Origin: Terriglobales bacterium | GTDB lineage: Bacteria; Acidobacteriota; Terriglobia; Terriglobales; Acidobacteriaceae | DNA: 64,000 bases | Direction: 5' to 3' | Assembly (NCBI GenBank): GCA_035573675.1 | Contig: DATMAB010000007.1 | Location: forward strand, 1 to 64,000 | In this document: positions 1-6,687 of the stretch, piece after piece | Layout: each line of letters begins with the position of its first letter | Position numbering within the stretch: position 1 is the stretch's first letter | Program-made: the position numbers and the translations under genes | Notes under the pieces: model-generated | Databases searched by the model: none | The model's input: only the letters and a program-made list of their open reading frames with translations | What the model was told of the DNA's origin: nothing

Positions 1-783
1 GGTTGCGGCCTCCGGCGCCCGCCGCATCCACATCAACCCGCCCGCAATCACCAGCAGGATGGAAAGGATCTGCGTGCCGCTCATCGCGCCGCCAAAGAAT
101 TCGCCGCGTCCGGGATCGTCGCGGAAAAACTCCAGGAAGTACCGCCCGAAGCCGTAGAGGAACAGATACGCGCCCATCACTTCGCCCGCGATGCGTCGCC
201 GTTTCAGGCGCCACATCAGCACGGTGAAGACCGCCAGTTCCAGCAGGAGCTCGTAGATCTGTGTAGGATGCAGCGGCACGTCCAGCGGTGTTCCCACCAG
301 CGCGTTGGCCAGCGGATGTGTGAAGGTTACGCCCCAGGGCAGGTCGGTGGGCTTGCCGTAGCAGCAGCCGGCAGCGAAGCAGCCCAGGCGTCCGAAAGCG
401 TGCCCGAGCGCCACGCCGGGAGCGAACGCGTCCGCGGTGCGGAGCGCAGGCATGCGGTGCTTGCGCATGTACCAGGCGGCCGCAAGCAGGCCCGCCACCA
501 GTCCGCCCTGCCACACGCCTCCGGTCTGCAGCGTGGAAAGCGTCAGGATCTGCCGGGGATGCTCCAGGTAATAGCGCCAGTCACCGGCCAGGAACAGGAG
601 CTTGGCGCCGATGATGGCGGAGAGGATCGCCACGATGCCCATGTTCCAGGCCAGGTCGGGGTCGATGCCGTCGCGCCGCGCCAGCCGCACGTTGATCATC
701 AACCCCACCAGAAGGCCGGCCGCCGCCAGCACGCCATACGTGGGCAGCCCGTAGTTGCCGAAATCGAGCAGGCGGGGAAGCAT
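1..783 (-). CDS. lgt: Prolipoprotein diacylglyceryl transferase, 3' end outside window
   Basis: Transfers diacylglycerol from phosphatidylglycerol to the lipobox cysteine of prelipoproteins at the inner membrane, the first step of lipoprotein maturation. The frame reads from an ATG at 783 without a stop to base 1, giving 261 residues; the C-terminus lies outside the window. Several hydrophobic membrane segments are visible. The Lgt signature region reads HAFGRLGCFAAGCCYGKP and is followed by DLPWGV, then HPTQIYE and a GRYFLEFFRDD motif, all matching the family. The cysteine-rich signature is the variant I associate with acidobacterial and deltaproteobacterial enzymes rather than the E. coli form. 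The gene runs away from the 6S RNA gene just upstream, on the same strand. Confidence 0.93.
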   Translation of the reverse strand, partial: MLPRLLDFGNYGLPTYGVLAAAGLLVGLMINVRLARRDGIDPDLAWNMGIVAILSAIIGAKLLFLAGDWRYYLEHPRQILTLSTLQTGGVWQGGLVAGLLAAAWYMRKHRMPALRTADAFAPGVALGHAFGRLGCFAAGCCYGKPTDLPWGVTFTHPLANALVGTPLDVPLHPTQIYELLLELAVFTVLMWRLKRRRIAGEVMGAYLFLYGFGRYFLEFFRDDPGRGEFFGGAMSGTQILSILLVIAGGLMWMRRAPEAAT

Positions 784-885
784 GAGGCAGCGATTAGCGG
801 TCGGCAGTTAGCATTTAGCTGACCAGCGATGTGCCAACCACGCTGAGCCAGTTTAACAGGGGAACAAGGAGGGTTGGCCAAGAGC

Positions 886-916
886 CAAAAGCTAGTAGCT
901 AGAAGCTAGCAGCTCG
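886..916. repeat. Short-word array AGCTAG(A/T)A
   Basis: Overlapping copies of AGCTAG separated by one to three bases lie between lgt and the 6S RNA gene. The same word array appears near 10607-10640. It belongs to the family of low-complexity gap fillers seen at many places in this window; no function is evident. Confidence 0.7.
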
Positions 917-924
917 AAAAGTAA

Positions 925-1110
925 AAACCGACCCACTCGGCCGTGAGACTGACCGTTTAATGAACCCGTCTTACGACGGTGGGTGCCCTCCGGGGCCCTT
1001 TAGGCATTTCCGCATGGCGGAACATTGCTCACCGGGCCATCATCCGAGCCGGGCTCCCGTTCATTAGGTGTTGGTTCAAAAAAACGGCTTCGCCTACACC
1101 AACTTTGCAG
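925..1110 (-). ncRNA. ssrS: 6S RNA (regulator of RNA polymerase), ends approximate
   Basis: 6S RNA binds sigma-70 RNA polymerase by mimicking an open promoter. Read on the minus strand, the core GGUGAGCA, a hairpin UUCCGC-CAU-GCGGAA and then GCCUAAA follow the order of the E. coli terminal-stem region (GGUGAGCA, hairpin, GCCUUAAA). This is flanked by GGCCC/GGGCC, then GCCC/GGGC, and a perfect 8-bp closing helix formed by 1058-1065 with 958-965. A small hairpin (CCGTC loop GACGG, 969-983) sits in the 3' side of the central bubble. A TTGCCT-17 bp-TAGGAT promoter-like pair (about 1128-1156) lies upstream. The ends are set from the distance of the core to the ends in the 184-nt E. coli RNA, so they may be off by 20 nt. 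Confidence 0.78.
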
Positions 1111-1174
1111 GCCGGCTTTCGGGGCTCATCCTAAGAGCAAGGCTGGCGTAAGGCAAGAGGGATGCCGCAGAAAG

Positions 1175-1191
1175 TTGGCACTTGGTTTGCA
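1175..1191 (+). promoter_or_regulatory. Sigma-54-type promoter
   Basis: The sequence TTGGCACTTGGTTTGCA has the invariant GG (1177-1178) and GC (1189-1190) separated by exactly ten bases, as required for RpoN promoters. Transcription would begin near 1202, giving a leader of about 50 nt to the ATG at 1252. It points into the YTDPGSG, methyltransferase and sulfatase operon. No enhancer-binding protein gene is nearby. Confidence 0.6.
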
Positions 1192-1251
1192 ATCATGAGC
1201 ACGTGCACAGCCGCCTCCGCGATACAATGGCCACGCCGAGGAGGAGTTGTC

Positions 1252-1461
1252 ATGCACCCCGCCCGCTGGACGACGCTTGTGTCCGTCGCCGCCTTCGTCC
1301 TGCTAAGTGAAGCGCCCGCTTTCGCCTACACCGACCCCGGCTCCGGCATGCTGCTCTGGCAGGGACTGATGGCGGCGTTGGTCGGCGCCGGCTTCTACTT
1401 CCGCAAGCTCCTGTTCCGCCTGGTGCCCTTCCGAAAGAAATCCGAGGAACCCAAGCAGTAA
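1252..1461 (+). CDS. Small exported YTDPGSG membrane protein
   Basis: Encodes 69 residues. A signal peptide (about 1-25, ending in APAFA) is followed directly by YTDPGSG, a short hydrophobic helix (about 34-48) and a basic C-terminal tail. The start at 1252 is chosen because GAGGAGG lies a few bases upstream and because it gives a proper signal peptide; the in-frame start at 1162 would precede the sigma-54 promoter. Proteins beginning with a YxDPGSG motif after the signal peptide commonly sit beside polysaccharide or sulfatase/phosphatase-like genes, and here the next two genes fit that. It is probably the first gene of a three-gene operon, six bases before the methyltransferase. The molecular function is unknown. 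Confidence 0.8.
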   Translation: MHPARWTTLVSVAAFVLLSEAPAFAYTDPGSGMLLWQGLMAALVGAGFYFRKLLFRLVPFRKKSEEPKQ

Positions 1462-1467
1462 CCGCGC

Positions 1468-2928
1468 ATGGATCCGGTTGCCACCAGGGCTTCGTTTCGC
1501 GATCCCGCGGGGCGGCTGTTCCGGATCGACGGCCGTATTCTGCGCCTGGTGCAGCCCGACGCCCGCGCCGACCTCGAAGCCTTCCTCGCCTCCGCCGTGG
1601 CCCGCCGCTTGGCTGGAGAAGGTCGCCTGGTGCACACCGAAGTGGTGGACCGCAACGCCGCGCTCGCGCTTCTCAACCGCGACTCGGATGCGGCGGCGCT
1701 TCTCGCCGCTCATCCTGACGCGCTCGTGGTCGAGCACGAGGCCATCGAGTTCCCTTCCTATCCCTACGAATGGCCGCCGGAGATGCTGCACGAAGCCGGC
1801 CGTCTCACTCTCGATCTGGCCCAGGCCTTGCTCGCCGACGGCCTCGGTCTCAAGGACGGCACGCCGTTCAACGTCCTTTTCCGTGGCCTTGGGCCGGTGT
1901 TCGTGGACGTTCTCTCCGTCGAGCGCCGTGAGCCCGGCGATCCCACCTGGCTGCCCTACGCGCAGTTCGCCCGCACCTTCCTGCTGCCGCTGCTGGCCAA
2001 CACCCGCTTCGGGTTGGCGCTGGACGAGGTCTTCCTCGGCCGCCGCGACGGGCTGGAGCCGGAGGAGGTCTACCGCCTGTGCGGACCGCTCGCGCGCCTG
2101 CTGCCGCCCGTTTTCGGACTGGTGACGGCGCCGGTGTGGTTGGGAGCGCGCGCCCGTGCGGACGACACGGCGCTGTATCAGAAAAAACTTCTGCCCGATG
2201 CCGAACGCGCCGCTTACATTTTGCGCGCCACGCTCGCGCGTCTGCGCCGCTCGCTCGACCGCCTGGCTCCGCGCCCCGGCCGCAAATCCATGTGGTCCGA
2301 CTATCTGGCCACTGCCACGCACTATAGTCGCGAGCAGTTCGCCGCCAAGGAAGCGTTCGTCGCCTCCGCCCTGAGCGAGCTGAAGCCGCGCCGCGTTCTC
2401 GACGTGGGCGCCAACACCGGCTACTTCACCCGCATCGCCGCACGCGCCGGTGCAGGTGTGGTGGCCATTGATTACGACGCCGTGGCCGTTGGCGAGATCT
2501 GGCGCGGGGCGCGCGCCGAGCAGCTCGACGTCCTGCCGCTGGTCGTCAACCTGGCCCGTCCCACGCCCGCCACCGGCTGGCGCAACCGCGAGTGCCCCGC
2601 GTTTCTGGAGCGCGCCCAGGGCGCTTTCGACCTGGTGATGATGCTGGCGGTCGTCCACCACATGCTGGTCACCGAGCGCGTGCCGCTGGCCGAGATCGTG
2701 GACCTCATCGCCGCGCTCACCTGCGACGCCGTCGTGGTCGAGTATGTCTCCACCGACGACCCCATGTTCCGCCGCATTGTGCGCGGCCGCGAGGCGCTGC
2801 ACCGCGACTTGACGCCCGAGAGCTTCGAATCCGCCTGGCGGCAGCGCTTCGAGATCGTCCGTAGTCTGCGTCCTGAAGGCGCCACCCGCGCCCTCTACCT
2901 TCTGCGTCGGAGAGACGGCGCCCGATGA
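1468..2928 (+). CDS. SAM-dependent methyltransferase, two-domain
   Basis: Encodes 486 residues. The C-terminal half (from about residue 285) is a class I Rossmann methyltransferase. Motif I reads VLDVGANTGYFTRIA, followed by VVAIDYD for the acidic adenosyl-ribose ligand, and later DLVMMLAVVHHML for the motif IV region. The N-terminal 280 residues are a separate domain beginning FRDPAGRLFRIDGRI that I recognise only as the usual partner of such methyltransferases; it may bind the acceptor. Its 3' end overlaps the sulfatase-like gene by ATGA, which implies translational coupling. With its neighbours it probably modifies an envelope glycan or lipid. The substrate is not predictable. Confidence 0.8.
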   Translation: MDPVATRASFRDPAGRLFRIDGRILRLVQPDARADLEAFLASAVARRLAGEGRLVHTEVVDRNAALALLNRDSDAAALLAAHPDALVVEHEAIEFPSYPYEWPPEMLHEAGRLTLDLAQALLADGLGLKDGTPFNVLFRGLGPVFVDVLSVERREPGDPTWLPYAQFARTFLLPLLANTRFGLALDEVFLGRRDGLEPEEVYRLCGPLARLLPPVFGLVTAPVWLGARARADDTALYQKKLLPDAERAAYILRATLARLRRSLDRLAPRPGRKSMWSDYLATATHYSREQFAAKEAFVASALSELKPRRVLDVGANTGYFTRIAARAGAGVVAIDYDAVAVGEIWRGARAEQLDVLPLVVNLARPTPATGWRNRECPAFLERAQGAFDLVMMLAVVHHMLVTERVPLAEIVDLIAALTCDAVVVEYVSTDDPMFRRIVRGREALHRDLTPESFESAWRQRFEIVRSLRPEGATRALYLLRRRDGAR

Positions 2929-4511
2929 TGCGCCGCGATGCGCTCATCGCCCTCTCTCTCGCCAACGTGTGTTTCTTTCGCGTGTGGCGCGAACTGCTGG
3001 ATGGCAAGCTGGCCTATTACAGCCGCACCTCACCCGCACCGCATCTGATGGCAGTGCTGCTGGACGTGCTGCTTGTGGGCGCGATTTTCTTCAGCGGAGC
3101 GACGCTTGTCCGGAGCATCGGCAAACCCGCCGTCACCCACGCTGCGCGGTTTCTGTTCCTGTTGCTGGTCGTCGCCAATCTGCGCTTCGGACAACTCGCG
3201 CTCGTATTCCGCGAGCGCTTCGGCTGGCCCGGAATCGCGCTGTGGTTCGTGTTGCTGGCGCTCATTCTGCTGGCCGTCCGGCGTTGGCAAAGACCTCTCG
3301 CCCGCGTCGCATCGGTTCTTCTTCTGATCGCTTCGCCCTTCGTCCTGGTGACCGGTACGCAGGGCGTGTGGCTGCTCTACCAACTCCAGCGGATGGACTT
3401 CGCAAATGCTCCCGCCATCCAGCCGCCTTCACCCGCTGACCCGGCTCGCCCACCGCGCGTGCTGTGGCTGGTGCTCGACGAGATGGATCAGCGCCTGGCC
3501 TTCGCCGAGCGCCCACCCTCGTTGCCCCTGCCGCAGTTCGACCGCCTGCGCAGCCAGGCGCTCTACGCGCCCAATGCCTACCCGCCCGGTCGCATGACCG
3601 AGCTCTCCATGCCCGCGCTTTTCACCGGCAAGCTGGTGGCGCGAACCGAACCCCGCGGTTCTGATGAGTTGTTGCTCTGGTTCGGCGACGAAAAAGGCAA
3701 CGTCGCAGACCAGCCACGCCCCTGGACCGCCGAGCCGGGTATTTTCGCGCGAGCTCGCAACACCGCCCTCATCGGCTGGTACCACCCGTATTGCCGCGTG
3801 CTGCGCGGTCTGTCGCAGTGCGCCTGGCAGGACGGGCCTCTGCTGTTGGGCGCGGTGCGCCGTGACGCCTCCGTCGCCCAAACCATGTGGGACCAGGCCG
3901 AGTCCACGCTCGACACCTGGTTCGGCCTCGCCCGCTGGCGTCTGCTGCCGGCTCGCCTGCGCCGCGAGCGCCAAGAAGACATCCGCGACTACCAGGCGCT
4001 GTTCGACGCAGGGAAGAAGGCCGCCATTGACCCCGCGCTCGATTTCCTGGTGATTCACCTGCCGGTGCCGCATCCCATCGGCTTCTACGATCGCGCTCGC
4101 GGTGAATTCCGCCTCGATGGCGCGCCCGGCTATCTCGATAACTTGGTACTCGCCGACCGCACTCTCGGCGAACTGCGCGCCGCCATGGAGCAGGCCGGCC
4201 TGTGGGAGCGCACCACCGTCATCGTCACCTCCGACCACTGGTGGCGCGCCGACTTCTGGCGCCGGCAGCCCGGCTGGACCGCCGAGGACGAAGCCGCCCA
4301 CGCCGGCCGCCTCGACCATCGCGTTCCGCTGCTGGTGCGCTTCCCGTTCCAGTCCTCCCCGCTGGTCTTCGCCAAACCTGTGAACACCGTGCTCCTGCAC
4401 GACCTCACGCTCGCCATCCTCTCAGGCGAACTCCGCGATGCCCCCGCCGCCGCCCGCTGGCTGGAAACTCGCGCCACCTTCGGCGAGAGCCCGTACAACA
4501 CCAGAAAGTAG
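2925..4511 (+). CDS. Sulfatase-like (alkaline phosphatase superfamily) membrane enzyme
   Basis: Encodes 528 residues. The N-terminal 150 residues contain four to five membrane helices; the rest is an extracytoplasmic alkaline-phosphatase-superfamily domain. Visible metal-site motifs are LWLVLDEMD at the first strand, GRMTELSMPALFTG around the likely Thr/Ser nucleophile, VIVTSDHWW and DHRVPLLVRFP near the end. This architecture is shared by phosphoethanolamine and phosphoglycerol transferases and by membrane sulfatases; no Cys-type sulfatase signature (CxPxR) is seen, so a transferase or phosphodiester role is more likely than sulfate hydrolysis. It is translated from an ATG overlapping the methyltransferase stop. 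It is convergent with zapA, 109 bp away. Confidence 0.8.
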   Translation: MMRRDALIALSLANVCFFRVWRELLDGKLAYYSRTSPAPHLMAVLLDVLLVGAIFFSGATLVRSIGKPAVTHAARFLFLLLVVANLRFGQLALVFRERFGWPGIALWFVLLALILLAVRRWQRPLARVASVLLLIASPFVLVTGTQGVWLLYQLQRMDFANAPAIQPPSPADPARPPRVLWLVLDEMDQRLAFAERPPSLPLPQFDRLRSQALYAPNAYPPGRMTELSMPALFTGKLVARTEPRGSDELLLWFGDEKGNVADQPRPWTAEPGIFARARNTALIGWYHPYCRVLRGLSQCAWQDGPLLLGAVRRDASVAQTMWDQAESTLDTWFGLARWRLLPARLRRERQEDIRDYQALFDAGKKAAIDPALDFLVIHLPVPHPIGFYDRARGEFRLDGAPGYLDNLVLADRTLGELRAAMEQAGLWERTTVIVTSDHWWRADFWRRQPGWTAEDEAAHAGRLDHRVPLLVRFPFQSSPLVFAKPVNTVLLHDLTLAILSGELRDAPAAARWLETRATFGESPYNTRK

Positions 4512-4620
4512 AGGAAACCGCGGATACCCGCGGATTTAGGAAATCACCGGGCGAGTTGTGTGGATTGGGTTGGCCAGGTTCAAACTTCGAAGTTCACAGT
4601 TCGCAGATCGCAAATGGGCT

Positions 4621-4929
4621 TCATCCCACCCGTCTCATCTCGTCCAGCGCTTCATCGATCTGCCCGGCGAGCTGGTGGGCGCGCTGGTTGTACTCGGAGG
4701 CGACCTCGTCGTACTTGCGCTTGAGCGTGTGATACTCGTCGGCGATGTTCAGCGCGGCCAGCACCGCCACTCGCAACGAATCCACCGTGGCCGCCTGCGA
4801 GGCCACCACGCGCATCCGTTCGTCCACGAACTTGGCCAGCCGTTCGATGTATTCCGGGTCTGAGCCGCGCAGGTTATAGAGCTGGTCGTAGATTTCCACC
4901 TGCACGCTGCCGTCGGGCCGGTTGGGCAA
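4621..4929 (-). CDS. zapA: Cell division protein ZapA
   Basis: Encodes 102 residues. ZapA binds FtsZ and bundles protofilaments at midcell. The sequence shows the N-terminal beta segment VQVEIYDQLYNLRG, the DPEYIERLAKFVDERM helix and the long C-terminal coiled coil (about 50-98) of the family. The start is a TTG at 4929 preceded by GGAGG with six-base spacing; no ATG fits. The gene directly follows a small coiled-coil gene, an arrangement common beside pheT in several phyla. Although 6S RNA often lies next to zapA, here the 6S gene is 3.5 kb away. Confidence 0.9.
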   Translation of the reverse strand: MPNRPDGSVQVEIYDQLYNLRGSDPEYIERLAKFVDERMRVVASQAATVDSLRVAVLAALNIADEYHTLKRKYDEVASEYNQRAHQLAGQIDEALDEMRRVG

Positions 4930-4961
4930 GCTCTTCCTCCGTGAGTTCCGCGTTGGTCTGA

Positions 4962-5261
4962 TTATGACGCGGATTCGCCCGACGTCAAGGCGTCAATCTG
5001 TCGCAGGATCTTTTCTACCCGGGTTCGTACCTCTTCGCGCTCGCGGCGCAGGGCCACCACCTCGGCCCGCAGCGCGTCGAACTCTTCGTCGCGCTCGCGC
5101 ATCTGCTGGCGCACCCGCGCGGTTTCGCGTTCCGCCGCGGCGCGCGCCTCCTTGGCCGCTTTCAGGGCTTCGATGGTGCGCCGGATCTTCTCTTCCAGCG
5201 CCTGAAATTCGTCGGCGGAGATTTCCGGAGCCGGCTCGCGCAGCGCCTTCGCCGTGGACAT
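4962..5261 (-). CDS. Small coiled-coil protein upstream of zapA
   Basis: Encodes 99 residues, almost entirely a highly charged coiled coil (about 18-92) rich in Glu, Arg and Ala. No catalytic motif is present. Position immediately before zapA (32-bp gap) and in the same direction as pheT suggests a divisome accessory protein analogous to ZapB, but sequence similarity to ZapB cannot be claimed from inspection. The start ATG at 5261 is the only suitable one in frame. Confidence 0.7.
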   Translation of the reverse strand: MSTAKALREPAPEISADEFQALEEKIRRTIEALKAAKEARAAAERETARVRQQMRERDEEFDALRAEVVALRREREEVRTRVEKILRQIDALTSGESAS

Positions 5262-5321
5262 GAGTGCACCTTCAAATCAATGCGTGAGGATTGCGAGCGC
5301 AGTATACCGCAGAACCGGCGC

Positions 5322-6458
5322 TCAGGCGCGCGCCGCTTCCGGCAGCGTGTCCCACGCCCGCCAGAACGCCTTCATCTCCTCCGGTGTGCCCAGCGAGATG
5401 CGCGCCATCGTCTCCAGGCCCGCGAACGGCCGTCCGATCAGGATGCCCTGCTTGGCGAAGTGCGCCATCACCGCCCGCACCGGCCGCCCGCACTCCACCA
5501 TGAAGAAGTTGGTGAAGGAAGGGATGAAGCTCACGTTTCTCCGCTTCGCTTCCGTCTCGAAGTCCGTGTGGTCCTGCGCGATCCTCCGCGCCGCCGCCGC
5601 CAGTCCCTCGCGGTCGTCCAGCGCTGCCATGGCGCATTCCAGCGCGATTCCGTTGGCGCTGTCCCACAGCCGGTAGCGGCGCATCTTCTGGATTGCCTCC
5701 GGCGCGCCCACGCCGTAGCCCAGCCGCAGCCCCGCCATGCCGTAGATCTTGGAGAACGTGCGCGCCACGATCACCCGCGCGTCGTCCACCGGCCGCTCCA
5801 GGAACGAAGTGTATCCCGCCGCGCCCACCGCAAAATGATGATAGGCCTCGTCGATGAGTACGTGGGTCTCGCGCGGCAGCCGCCGCAGGAAATCTTCGAT
5901 GGCGCCGCGCGGCGTCAGGCTGGCCGTCGGATTATTGGGATTGCAGATGTACACCAGCCCCGCCGGCGGCTTCTCCTTGGCGTGCACCCGCTCCAGCATC
6001 TCCTCCAGATCGTGAGCGTAATTCGTTGTGAGCGGCACCGTCTCCACCTGGCCTTCCTCCGCGCGCGCGTATTCCAGGATGGCCTCGAAGGTCGGCGTGG
6101 GCACGATTATCCGGCGCCCGGCGCCCGCGAACGCGCACGCCGCCATGCGCAGGATCTCCGTCGATCCACAGCCGGCGATCACTCGCTCCCGCTCCACACC
6201 GTGGAACCGCGCCACCTTTTCCATATACTCATCGTCCCTTTGGAACGGATAGATGCTGGCCACGCGCGCCGCACCGCGCATCGCCTCCAGCACGGAAGGC
6301 AGCGGCCCATACGCATTCTCGTTGCTGTTCAAGCGGATGGGCCGGTCGGCGCGCGACGCGCCCTGCCCCGCCAGCATCTGGGGAAATGGAAACTGCAAGA
6401 CGCCGGCGGCTGCGGCCCCCGCACCCGCGGCCAAAAATTCCCTGCGTGAAAGCGGCAT
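5322..6458 (-). CDS. Tat-exported PLP-dependent aminotransferase (HisC-like)
   Basis: Encodes 378 residues of the fold-type I class I/II aminotransferase family, closest in look to histidinol-phosphate aminotransferase (RLNSNENAYGP, YHHFAVG, ARTFSKIYGMAGLRLGYGVG, where the Lys after TFS is the PLP-binding lysine). The N-terminus reads SRREFLAAGAGAAAAG, a classical twin-arginine signal with a hydrophobic stretch, so the enzyme is predicted to be folded with PLP and exported. That location is odd for histidine biosynthesis, and no other his genes apart from hisS occur here, so a periplasmic role on another substrate is likely. It lies between pheT and the coiled-coil gene on the same strand. 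Confidence 0.8.
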   Translation of the reverse strand: MPLSRREFLAAGAGAAAAGVLQFPFPQMLAGQGASRADRPIRLNSNENAYGPLPSVLEAMRGAARVASIYPFQRDDEYMEKVARFHGVERERVIAGCGSTEILRMAACAFAGAGRRIIVPTPTFEAILEYARAEEGQVETVPLTTNYAHDLEEMLERVHAKEKPPAGLVYICNPNNPTASLTPRGAIEDFLRRLPRETHVLIDEAYHHFAVGAAGYTSFLERPVDDARVIVARTFSKIYGMAGLRLGYGVGAPEAIQKMRRYRLWDSANGIALECAMAALDDREGLAAAARRIAQDHTDFETEAKRRNVSFIPSFTNFFMVECGRPVRAVMAHFAKQGILIGRPFAGLETMARISLGTPEEMKAFWRAWDTLPEAARA

Positions 6459-6550
6459 GGCTCACCTCGTACCGCGCGGATTGTACATTGAGCCGGCAAG
6501 AGGACGTGAGTCAGTGCCTGCCGGTTGGGACCCTGCTCCCTTTTGCTGCC

Positions 6551-6619
6551 GTCATCCTGAGCGAGGGAGGGTTCCCAAGTATTTTCTCCAGCTTGGGAAG
6601 CCCGAGCGAAGGACCTAGG
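6551..6619. repeat. CATCCTGAGCG hairpin repeat, copy 1
   Basis: Constant ends CATCCTGAGCG and GAGCGAAGGACCT enclose a hairpin TTCCCAAG (6572-6579) with CTTGGGAA (6592-6599). A second copy at 9994-10060 has the same ends but different, equally complementary arms. It lies between the aminotransferase gene and pheT. Confidence 0.8.
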
Positions 6620-6687
6620 GTTAGTGCTGGTTGCGGTTTACCTGGTGGGAAGTGATGAACTACCAATTGCCAATGACAAGTCCAGCA

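Noticed and set aside
1303-2802. Minus-strand frame of 499 codons opposite the methyltransferase gene
   Set aside because: Shadow of the real gene, low-complexity composition.
4511-4620. Terminator or RNA gene between the sulfatase-like gene and zapA
   Set aside because: Only a short CCGCGG hairpin is visible, too weak to call.
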